From Gracilariopsis chorda (taxonomy: Eukaryota > Rhodophyta > Florideophyceae > Gracilariales > Gracilariaceae), in NCBI GenBank assembly GCA_003194525.1, contig NBIV01000103.1:62001-126000 (forward strand): a stretch of 64,000 nt of DNA, read 5' to 3'. Numbering within the stretch: position 1 is the first letter of the stretch; every line of letters starts with the position of its first letter. Below the pieces are notes generated by a model, which worked only from the letters and a program-made list of their open reading frames with translations, did no database searches and had not been told where the DNA came from. Shown piece by piece: positions 55,731-64,000 of this stretch. Both the position numbers and the translations under genes were made by a program.

Positions 55731-57515
55731 TCACTCACCCCCATCGTCTGGGGGGTAACCACCAGCGAGGCGGTAGGCCAACGCGTCCGCCATGGTGGTG
55801 ATATCCCCCGATACCTCGGCAGCGCTAAGACCGGCACCGAGGAAACGTGCGATGATTTCGTTTTCATTCGCCGTCACCCCGCTGGGGATTGAAGGTCCGG
55901 CACTTGCCGCCGAAGGGTCAGCAGCCGGCTTGGCCGGAGATGCCCCCTCTGGGAAAGCTTCCGCGCTAGCGCCGGTTTCCTCTACGTCCATCTCCCCGGG
56001 TTCTTCCGGTTCGTTATCGACCATTGGGTCATCCCCGCCGTATGCGCGGTAGTAGTCGTCGGAATCGACGTACCCCACCGGGTGGTCTTCCGGCACATGC
56101 CGGGGCGTATCGCGAAGCTCGCGCGCCTCCTCGGAGGAAATTTCCCGGAACTCCCAGGGGTCGAAGTAGATAAAATCCCCCGCAAGGGCGGTGTTTCTAC
56201 CGAGTCCCGGACCACCGGTGTTACCGCTACCGCCATCCAAACGACCGCTTTGCTCCAGCGGGACCTCACTCCAGCTAACGCTGTCGATGTACCCAAGTAA
56301 TTGGAGGACCTCTTCATTGTTGGCCTGGCCCCCAAGGGGGATGCGAAGATCCAGGTTTCGGATCGCTGCCCGCACCCGCGGTTGAAGGAACCAGAGACGA
56401 TACTGGTCGTACGCCTCGTTGAGGATATAAGCCGCACTGCGGGCCGCCCACTCCGTAACCACTACGGACCACAACCCCGACCGGGGATCCTGCATGAGCA
56501 GCGAACCGAGGTACGTAAGTACCGCCGGGAGTTCTATGTAGCACCCCCGGCAGGCTTCATGGAAGCGCCACCACTCGGGGAGTGCTACATACCGACCTAG
56601 TCGGTGAGGCGGCGCAATCCGCTCTATCTCCACGTTCTGATACGGGATAAAATACCCGAATCGGGATCGCCAACGCCGCTCGTAGCGGATGAAGTTTTGG
56701 AGAAAGTTGGACCGGTATTGCCGGTGAAGGTACCTGACCTCCGCCCGAATAATCGGTCGCTCCCAGCAAAGGGCCTCTTGCCGCGCTGCGGGGAAATTCC
56801 TCCAAGCGAGGGTCTCGAGGCGGAACAGGTTCTCGCCGTACCCAATCTCCCCGCGAGTGCGGAAGTAGCTAACGTCGAAGCCAAACTCCGGTGGGACCGG
56901 TACATCGAATGGAGCCCGGCTCTGCCGTTGGTACGCCATCCGCGTCAACGCGGTCTGCGCCGCAGCGACGGTCTCGCCCGAGTTTCTTCGGAGGTGGTGA
57001 CGCGGAATCGCAATCCGGTGACGCCAATCCCACGATGTGGTGACTGCTCTGGGCAGATCCCCCGGAAGGGTGTCTGAACCATCCGCATAAGCGGTGACCA
57101 ATCCCTCATTGAGGACGGCGACCGGGTGAAACCACGGGGCAAGGCGCAGGCGCGACGCGTGATTCCGATTCATCGGGTTGAGCCCCACCAGGGTGTTGTA
57201 AGTTGGCCAGTTGGACACCGGAGTGGTTCCGGAGGACACCACCGAAGGTGGTAGTGCGAAGGGATGGTCGGCTGCCGCAGCCATATCCCCCGGTTGTACC
57301 GGATTTCGATCGCCCTGAGGCAGGGGAACTGACCGGAAACCGGTGGTGTATCGCCCGAGAAGTCTCGGCGGTTGGCTGTGGTTGTTGATATTGTTGTCGT
57401 CGTTCATTTTTCCCTTTTGGAGGGTGGCTGTTGTTGTCGTTTGTGTGCTTGATGACTCTGGTGCAGAGGGATTTACCGGAGAACCGGAGACAAAGCACGC
57501 GCTTTTATCACCCAT
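55731..57515 (-). CDS. Antisense accessory ORF of the chromovirus, unknown
   Basis: 594 residues on the strand opposite to gag-pol, fully open, tail to tail with the chromodomain frame and starting only 58 bp from the 3' LTR. An alternative start is ATG 57407 (KMNDDNNINNH). The middle (about 130-400) is a balanced globular composition rich in Trp, Tyr and Arg (WRFHEACRGCYIELPAVLTY, YDQYRLWFLQPRVRAAIRN). The last 170 residues are acidic and end in a Pro/Ala-rich part. No TM segment, signal peptide or family I know. Some large plant gypsy elements carry antisense genes of unknown role; this is a parallel, not homology. A transcript could start in the 3' LTR. Confidence 0.7.
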   Translation of the reverse strand: MGDKSACFVSGSPVNPSAPESSSTQTTTTATLQKGKMNDDNNINNHSQPPRLLGRYTTGFRSVPLPQGDRNPVQPGDMAAAADHPFALPPSVVSSGTTPVSNWPTYNTLVGLNPMNRNHASRLRLAPWFHPVAVLNEGLVTAYADGSDTLPGDLPRAVTTSWDWRHRIAIPRHHLRRNSGETVAAAQTALTRMAYQRQSRAPFDVPVPPEFGFDVSYFRTRGEIGYGENLFRLETLAWRNFPAARQEALCWERPIIRAEVRYLHRQYRSNFLQNFIRYERRWRSRFGYFIPYQNVEIERIAPPHRLGRYVALPEWWRFHEACRGCYIELPAVLTYLGSLLMQDPRSGLWSVVVTEWAARSAAYILNEAYDQYRLWFLQPRVRAAIRNLDLRIPLGGQANNEEVLQLLGYIDSVSWSEVPLEQSGRLDGGSGNTGGPGLGRNTALAGDFIYFDPWEFREISSEEARELRDTPRHVPEDHPVGYVDSDDYYRAYGGDDPMVDNEPEEPGEMDVEETGASAEAFPEGASPAKPAADPSAASAGPSIPSGVTANENEIIARFLGAGLSAAEVSGDITTMADALAYRLAGGYPPDDGGE

Positions 57516-57559
57516 TTTCGTCTGGGAATCCTCCGCGTCCGCGATCGTTTTCCCGTCTT

Positions 57560-57570
57560 AAGGGGGGGGA
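57560..57570 (+). promoter_or_regulatory. Polypurine tract
   Basis: AAGGGGGGGGA two bases before the 3' LTR: the plus-strand primer of the chromovirus. Confidence 0.85.
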
Positions 57571-57572
57571 TA

Positions 57573-58380
57573 TGAAGTGCAACGCCCTCAGGGAGGGATT
57601 CTGGGTACTTGAACGCTTTCCCGATATTATCGGTTGTGTAGTGTGTATATGAACTACGCCCCACAATGGTGGGTATGGACACGTGGGACACGGTTTTGGG
57701 TCAATTGGCGGTTGGCCACAGTAGTGGATGTTGCCACGGAATGTGGAGTATTTTAGTTAATTTTATTTATTATTTTCACACCCATTTCTGGGAAGCTAGT
57801 ACTTAGTGCGACGGCGCACTGCCGTCGCACCAGTAAACCTTCCCCAACAAGGGACCCCAACCTGGGGAATTGGCTCTGAGCTTTACCGCCTCCGCGTGTT
57901 CTCAACTCCTCCTTGGAGGGAAGCACCGTAGTGTACGGAAGTTCACCCCCCTTGCACATCTAAAGGAGACCCATCATTGGGAGTACTAATTGTTCCAATC
58001 ATATTGGTGTTTCGCCCTGTATAGGGAGTCCTGTCCACCGGCATTGCCGTATCTGCTCGTCGCTCTCGCGACCCACTTCGTCCTTCCTCTTTCCCCTTTT
58101 TAGGGTAGCACCTCCCGCTATCCGCGGCCCTCGTGTGCGCATCCGCTCACACACCCCCACTTACGTGGAAACATACCTCTACTGAGGATCACACCCCGCT
58201 CACGCGGATACCGATTCTTCGCCTTCACCTCCCTGCGCGAGTCGCGACAGGTGTCCCTGGTCTTACAAACCGGCTTCGCCGTGACACCTCTGGGAGGGCT
58301 CTACCCAACTGGGTTCACCTCGTGAGAGGAAGATCCCGAACGTCTTTTGGTGTTTTTCCCCTTTGAGGCATTGCACCACA
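57573..58380 (+). repeat. 3' LTR of the chromovirus
   Basis: 808 bp, same as 46872-47679 except about three bases near its right end. Followed by the target duplication TGTTT. Confidence 0.95.
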
Positions 58381-58385
58381 TGTTT

Positions 58386-58726
58386 GGAGCATTCTAAGTT
58401 CCGCTGGCCCAGCATTACCACTGTATTTCGGTGATGCAGGCGCCAGTTGCTACATTACTATTGGTTAGTGTGCAGCTCCAGAGGCTTCTGGAAGCCAATG
58501 GAGTAACCTAGACGCACATATGAGTACGTAGAAGGTATTAATGCGTTTCTGTGTTGTTTTGCATGCTTTTTGACTCTATAAAAGGGCGAGTTGAGTCCCG
58601 AACTTCGGTCTGGACTCATCTCAAGAAGAAGGACATCTCAAGTCCTCACCCCCACAACTGCCTCAACTATTACTATCAACCATCAACTCTCAACCGCACT
58701 TAGTGAGGCGATTTCCGCTTTGTACA
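58386..58726 (+). repeat. Right piece of an LTR-like sequence with TATA box
   Basis: It continues the sequence split by the chromovirus. A strong TATA box TATAAAAG lies at 58577-58584, followed by a pyrimidine-rich leader (caccccc...caactctcaacc), and it ends ...CTTTGTACA. With the left piece (46819-46871) this has the shape of an LTR of about 390 bp. It could also be a host promoter; I see no gene just downstream. Confidence 0.4.
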
Positions 58727-60010
58727 TACTTGGGGTGGGGCATTACCGTTGCTGAGACCAGTTGAAGCGCCCTCGGCGTGCACGGGAGACGGATAGTGTG
58801 TACAAAAGGCGCTTCTGTCGTCTGTGAGCCCCCACCGGAGCTTTGGTAGGATAATGGTGACGATCGAAAGACCTGGTGGCTTCCAGACGGAGGTGCTTGA
58901 CAGGAAGCTGTCCGCAGGCGACGTGCCGTGCAACCTCTCCTGCAAAGGGCCAGATTGGGTATAGAGTGAAAGCATATCCCGCTGTTAGTAGTTCTCCTTT
59001 GGAAGCCCTGTAAAGATTGTCCGTACCTGCTTCTGGTTGGTGCAGAAGTGGGTAGGTTGCAGAAATCACTTCACATCCGGAGTGTCTTACCGGAAGCCGA
59101 GAGTCTGACTCCTAGTGACCCTTGAAATAATTTTTGGGTTGTGCGACGTTTCAAGAAGTATCAAGAAGTTTGTATTTGGATTGAGCCTTGTGCTCTCCTT
59201 TTTTATTTGTTTTTATCGTTTCAGGTTGAGTCCTTTTGCTCCCTGCTTTGGTTGTTCGTTTGATCTTTTGTTCGTGTCGTTTCGTCTTTTTGGGGCTTCG
59301 AGCTACAAGGAATACCTTTTTTAGGCTAATTTGTCATTTGTTTTGGCCCGCTGCGTCACCGTCTCGTTATGGCGCCCACACAGACCAAAGAGCGGGAACA
59401 AAGTCCCTCCCAAGCGGTTGCCCACTCCCCTTGGTTAGTGAGGACCGGTTGGGCAGTGGTTTTTACTCTGATGGCCGGCAAGCTGCCCGGGCTCCCAGTA
59501 GCCGTGGGCCTTTTCGCCCAGGTGCCGAGCTCCCAGTAGCCGGAGATTCGAAGCAAATCTTGGCCAGCAGTGCAGTGTCACAGGCGGCCAATTTGAACAG
59601 CATTTGCCCCAAAAGCAGCCTTTTTAACATCGGCAACCACTCATACGTACCCTTCGGTATTTTGTTTAACTTTTGCTTCGACCGGCTCTTGATTGTGTTG
59701 TTTCCATCTGTACCGCCAAAAACCCTCAGTTCCCATCCCTCAAATGGTTTCCGGCGGCACGAACACAGAAGAGAAGGGCTTGGCACGTGTTATTGCTGGC
59801 AAAAGACTGCGCTCTAACTAACGATATTGACGAAAACTAGCGCACACGGAAAAAAATTTTGCGCCATTTAGCAGTTTACCAAAGGCTACAGCACCAGAAA
59901 AAATAGCGACAACAGTAGACGCGGCAACCGCAAAGACATAATTTTGCTATTACAAGCCTGCCGCTGACATTTCTGCTGTCGGTGATTACATGAGGTTCTG
60001 AAAACGCGTA
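58727..60010. other. Region without a clear gene
   Basis: Frames here are short or of odd composition. A plus-strand frame from ATG 59370 reads MAPTQTKEREQSPSQAVAHS and continues interrupted to 59817; it could be a decayed gag of the LTR-like sequence. Nothing else is recognised. Confidence 0.3.
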
Positions 60011-60200
60011 GTTGCTGAGTTTGCAACATGTTGATAGCATACCTACTTGGTGAGTAGGTGCTTGGAAGTTGTGGTGCTGGTGCGTCGGTTGCAGAAACCC
60101 ACCAGCACCGTTGTTGCGTTGTAGATATAGAATAGCTACAATTCATACTGTTACCCAAAAGAGAAGTACACTCTTTTGGGAGCCTAGAAAGGTATATAAA
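60011..60200 (+). promoter_or_regulatory. Five consecutive hairpins followed by a TATA box
   Basis: Perfect inverted repeats in series: GTTGC/GCAAC (60011-60027), ACCTACT/AGTAGGT (60041-60059), GGTGCTGGTG/CACCAGCACC (60073-60109), TTGTAG/CTACAA (60119-60141) and CCCAAAAGAG/CTCTTTTGGG (60154-60180). TATATAAA follows at 60193-60200. The gag-like frame starts about 190 bp further on. It probably lies in the LTR promoter of the gag-bearing element, though LTR limits were not found. Confidence 0.6.
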
Positions 60201-60390
60201 AATCTGACTTCTGCAGTACAGAGCAGAATTCAGAGGCATTGAAGGAACGGACTCCTTCAGCTGTGTGCCTGTTCTCTGTGCCCAGTACCCGAGCTCGCTA
60301 ACCCGATCTGACGTACCGCGAACGCTGTTCTATTCAACAAAGCGCTTTGAAATTCAACGTTGAAGAGCATTACAACGATCGCGGATCGTC

Positions 60391-61023
60391 ATGTCGTCGT
60401 ATGGCGTTTTGCACACTATCCAAGCCCAGACTCTTGCAGGAGCATCTCAACCGGAGCTGATCAAGTTTGAAGTAAACTACACCGCCTACACCGAACGCGT
60501 TGAAGATGTTAACTCCGGAACACCCCCCAGCCAACGCATCAATCCAGCCTCCGTCCGCCAATGCATGAAACCTCGACTCTTGCACAGCCTGTGCATTATA
60601 GGACGTATGGCGGGATCTAGTTCTGCCGAAGATGCAACCGACGAGTCAGTGAAAGCGTGGTTCGATTCTCGGCTAGCTTCGACCGTCTGTGATCTCATTG
60701 ACTGTGTCGAGGAAGCGCTGTCGACGGTTAGGTTCAAGCCAATGCCTCGCCATCCTCCAAGTGACGCAGAAAATCTTGTTCTGGAAACGATCGCCGCACC
60801 AGATGAGTACAACGCATCAAGTATCATTACGGACATTGATCAATGCAAAGAATTTATCGCAAAATTGGTCTGGAAACTGGAACCGCCAGAGCTCAAGCAA
60901 GTTGTTGCAGATCAGATGCGGATGTGGAAGAAGGAACAAAAGGGAGATTTGACGTTTTTCACCAATACTATCTCTACCATGGCAAGCCAGGTGCACCTCG
61001 TTGTTGTTTGGAGTTATACTTAA
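60391..61023 (+). CDS. Gag-like protein of a Ty3/gypsy fossil, 3' cut by another insertion
   Basis: 210 residues. The layout (IKFEVNYTAYTERVEDVN, INPASVRQCMKPRLLHSLC, SVKAWFDSRLASTVCDLID, CKEFIAKLVWKLEPPELK) resembles Gag of Ty3/gypsy elements known from protists such as oomycetes, as I recall them. The reading ends four bases before the end of a minus-strand LTR (61027), so the next element probably inserted here. Fossil; only this part of the element is seen. Confidence 0.6.
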   Translation: MSSYGVLHTIQAQTLAGASQPELIKFEVNYTAYTERVEDVNSGTPPSQRINPASVRQCMKPRLLHSLCIIGRMAGSSSAEDATDESVKAWFDSRLASTVCDLIDCVEEALSTVRFKPMPRHPPSDAENLVLETIAAPDEYNASSIITDIDQCKEFIAKLVWKLEPPELKQVVADQMRMWKKEQKGDLTFFTNTISTMASQVHLVVVWSYT

Positions 61024-61026
61024 CGC

Positions 61027-61446
61027 TGTAAGAGCTAGCAAACGATGCAGGGTTTGTTGGTCAATAGAGGGAATTGTTTTGTCGGTCGCTGAGGTTCGCG
61101 TAGGTGGAAAGGAGGGCACACCTCTTGAGCAACTTCTGTGATGCTCCTCGAGGTTGCTCTCAGCATGGGAGCTGAAAGCGTTTATTTATAGTGCCCAAAG
61201 ATGGAGCTATGGTAGTCGTAGCAGCAACAAGTGCGAACGCAAGAAGTTGAGAAAAAACGCACATGCATACCAATCCGCTTTGTACAGCAAAGCGCAAACG
61301 GGGTCCGACGGAAGGTATCGAAATCTAAAAGCATATTCATGCTCTCCTTTTGCATATGCGTGACAAAGCGGCACAAATTATTACAGCACATGCAGAATAG
61401 AACCGGTATAGCAATGCGCGACAGACATGGGTCGGTCGATACAACA
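61027..61446 (-). repeat. 3' LTR of the minus-strand gypsy element
   Basis: On the minus strand it starts TGTTGTATCGACC just after a G-rich tract (ctcacggggcac) and ends AGCTCTTACA, 420 bp. A TATA-like CACTATAAATAA lies at about 61180-61191. Its outer end abuts the gag-like frame at 61023. Limits rest on TG...CA ends and the tract. Confidence 0.65.
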
Positions 61447-64000
61447 GTGCCCCGTGAGTTATGATGTGAAAGCATCAATAAATCACTTAGAGATTGACGA
61501 AGCGATGGAGCGCTGACGGTGAGTCCCGGTTCTCTCCAACTCCTCCATGTATTCAGTCACAAGGGTAGGAACGTCTTCGCCAAGTGAGGCAAGGGTCACC
61601 CAGTCCGTTTCCTCATCGGAAAATCCACGCCATTTCACGAGTAACTCTATATTCCCCTGTCGCCGTTTGATGTCCACAAACCGATCGATGACCAGAATTT
61701 CATTTTGTTGGTAAGCAAGATACTCTTAGAGTTCTTCAGTGACCTCAAAACTCCTGTTTCGAAAGAGTTTTAACCTTCTACCGTGAATCTCCTCCTTTCC
61801 ACCGTTCAATAGAGACTCGATCTGGAAAATGTACTCGGATCGACATTCGAGAACGCGATACGGTCCGACCCATTTCAGTGACGGTTTGTTGGTTCGCTCA
61901 CGCTGTAGTACGCCTCGAAGAACGAAATCTCCTTCTGTAAAATTGATCGGACGAACGTTTGTTCTCCTGTTGTGGCTAGCAACCGCTTGCTGTCGCTTCT
62001 TCGTTGAACGCTCAGCCACATCCTTATGCATTCCGTCGAGGGCCGATTGTAGTTGTTCAATCCGATCCAACTGTGCCTTGCGAATATTTTCAAGCTTCAG
62101 AACCTGAACCTTTCCACCCACTTTCCTATTGATAGCAGTGAACGGTGAGTCTTGCTCATGACCAGTGAAAACTGTCAAGTGACAACGCTTTCCAAGGCGA
62201 TCAAGAATAGCATTGTTCAAAGCAGATTGAACCACCGGCAATACACTAGGCCAACAGCTATGGGGAAGCTGATATTCGGAAAGAAGAGCACGACATACGG
62301 GCAAAAGTTCCCTGCAAACTACTTCAACAGTGCCATTTGACCAGGGGCAGTATGCCAACGTAAAATGGTGAGATGACTTTGTCCTTTATTTGAGGACACG
62401 AACGACTTCGTTCTTAAAGTGAGAGCCACGGTCAGACACCCACTGGTTGGCTACACCAAACGCGGCAAACCACTTAATTAAAATGTTCGCAGTGGCCTCA
62501 GCAGTTGTCTCGGTTGTAGGTGTGAGCCAAACGTATCCACTGTGGTCATCTTTGATAACTAGTACGTAGAGAAAGCCGTCTTCCCCACGGGACATGTAGC
62601 AGAAGTCGAAATGAATTAATTCTTTGGGTTGATCGGAGTGGAGACCGTGGCCTAGTGGACGCGGAATGATCTTTCCAGACGCTGTGCAAAGGCAGTGGAG
62701 GCACATGTTCACGAAATCCTTAACATTTTCGTCTACGTCCTTCCAGGAGAAGTGTGCTTTGATCATAGCCAGGGTTACGTTCGAACTTCGATGTCCTCCA
62801 TGACCTGTACGGGCCGCGATGACGATTCGCAGCTTAAGAGCTCGTAGTCCGAGGGAATCCACAAAACAGCGCTATCAGTCCTCTAGCCATCAGGAGACTT
62901 CTTGAAGGTCTTTGGTTGTTTATCCTTCGTTTGTCTCTGCGATTTCTTGATGTCCTCAAGATCTGGCCAGTCTAATTTTGCATCCACTCCAGGATTGATT
63001 GGGGCCATCATCAAGGACTTGGCACGTAGCAATTTAGTGCATCTGATTGTTCGTTTTGGGTTTACAGCCCATCGCGTTAGCATGTCTGCCCAAACGTGGC
63101 GCTCTCCTGAGAGATGTTCGATAACATATCGAAAGGCACTGAGCTTGATAGCCCAGCGCATGAGCTTGCTTGCGGTGTGTCTCCATATACCTGGGTTTCT
63201 ACCATACGGATCGTACAAATAGACAAGGTTGGAGTGGTCAGTAAAGATGTTCACTTCATGACCCATGACCAAGTAGTCCAGGCGACACATTGCTTCCACA
63301 ATCGCGTAGCCTTCCTTTTCTGGAACAGACCAATTGGCTGCAGATCCGGAGAAAGCGCGGGAGAGGAAACAGAGTGGTTCATGATGTTGCTCCTCGATCA
63401 TCTTGTTCCTCTGTTTGAGGGGTACCTGGGTGAGTACTGCTCCTCAATGAGTGTCAGATGCGTCGCTAAAGAGGCACATGTAACAATTGGACTTCGGATG
63501 CGCGAGTTTGACAGAGGCAGCTAGTTGTGCTTTGATGTCGGTGAAAGCCGAATCATGGTTCGCGCCCCATGAGGTGCCGAGAGAGAGATTGCGCAAAGCT
63601 TTCTTTGTTCGCTTACCAACCTTCGCGTAGAATTGCTCAAGAAGCTCGTGAAGTGGTGCCATGCGTTTGGCGTAGGCTTGGATTGAATTGCCCATCCAAT
63701 TTGTGGCGCAGACGAATTGTTGAAGCTCACTTGCCATGGTGGGAGTCTTCATTGACACTAGGGATTCAAAATGCCGTGAGTGGTACTGTACTCCTTCGGC
63801 AGATATAATGCGGCCACAGAACTGCGCTTCCTGTGCGAAGAATGTTGACTTTTGGGCGTGAACCTTGAGCCCAATTTCGTTGCAAACGGAGAGGAAAGAT
63901 TCAATGTTGATCAGCAGTTCTTCTTCGTCTGTAGCGTAAAAGAGGAAATCTTCTATCCACTGCAGCATCTTTTCGACGCGTCCGTCGAATTTGTGAGAGA
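61027..64000 (-). mobile_element. Ty3/gypsy chromodomain element, minus strand, leaves the window
   Basis: Read leftward from the window end: RT (about 64000-63440), RNase H (about 63400-62885, LCFLSRAFSGSAANWS, FTDHSNLVYL), integrase finger and core (about 62860-61730, GHGGHRSSNVTL, HFDFCYMSRGEDGFLYVLVI, VSDRGSHFKNEVV, CPWSNGTVEVVCREL), a chromodomain (about 61677-61490, LLVKWRGFSDEETDWV), then the 3' LTR. It shows several breaks. The 5' part and other LTR are beyond the window, so age by LTR comparison is not possible. Confidence 0.9.

Larger units (their letters stand above)
46872..58380 (+). mobile_element. Young Ty3/gypsy chromovirus with antisense ORF, nearly whole
   Basis: 11509 bp with 808-bp LTRs (about three differences by eye) and the duplication TGTTT (46867-46871 and 58381-58385). 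Parts: primer site 47683, gag region about 47785-49959, pol 49977-54833, chromodomain tail 55132-55539, antisense ORF 55731-57515 and polypurine tract 57560-57570. It looks close to whole, with a few breaks mostly in the gag half. Recent by LTR identity. The DNA is filled with short perfect hairpins of 4-6 bp stems throughout. The size exceeds usual chromoviruses because of the long spacer, chromodomain tail and antisense gene. Confidence 0.95.

Noticed and set aside
59236-59817. 193-codon frame
   Set aside because: Odd composition, no conserved motif; a competing interrupted frame starting at 59370 reads equally well, so no gene is called.

Overview
The window is nuclear DNA of a eukaryote. 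The host genes that can be read (a Cache/VWA/C-type-lectin receptor, two related membrane proteins, two secreted proteins) are uninterrupted by visible introns, and they sit as small islands in a sea of LTR retrotransposons and DNA transposons. A captured fragment of NOT1, the scaffold of the CCR4-NOT deadenylase, also places the DNA in a eukaryote. An intron-poor, retrotransposon-rich genome with these secreted proteins fits a red alga (a Chondrus-like florideophyte is my best guess), but that is inference from style, not from a marker gene.

Layout, left to right. 1-2650: 3' part of a Ty1/copia fossil ending in its LTR. 2651-about 5700: a decayed Ty3/gypsy fossil. 5959-20446: one old Ty1/copia element bounded by 347/348-bp LTRs and a 5-bp target duplication (TTGAG). 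Nested inside it are a solo LTR of a gypsy family (10305-11129, duplication CTTCT) and a 7.8-kb PIF/Harbinger DNA transposon (12167-19982, 22-bp terminal inverted repeats, duplication TCA). The Harbinger carries its transposase, a SAP-like accessory gene and a 3.2-kb piece of the host NOT1 gene. 20848-23361: host receptor-like gene. 23673-28171: a young copia element with LTRs of only 88 bp. 28172-32500: mostly gene-free. 32501-41581: the host gene island, holding two paralogous three-pass membrane proteins flanking a secreted cysteine-repeat protein, then a secreted Tyr/Lys-rich protein. 44759-46818: a pogo/Tigger transposon. 46872-58380: a young, nearly whole Ty3/gypsy chromovirus with matching 808-bp LTRs, TGTTT duplication, chromodomain and a 594-residue antisense ORF. 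58381-61026: LTR-like and gag-like remains. 61027-64000: a minus-strand chromodomain gypsy running off the window.

The most unusual signals are: (1) the chromovirus is packed with short perfect hairpins in LTRs, coding and antisense DNA alike, and a diverged LTR copy keeps the stems while changing the loops; (2) its intact antisense gene; (3) the Harbinger that has swallowed a large part of NOT1; (4) five consecutive hairpins just upstream of a TATA box near 60 kb; (5) the 88-bp-LTR copia with a primer site matching the anticodon arm of initiator tRNA-Met; (6) lineage-specific-looking secreted and membrane proteins in the host island.
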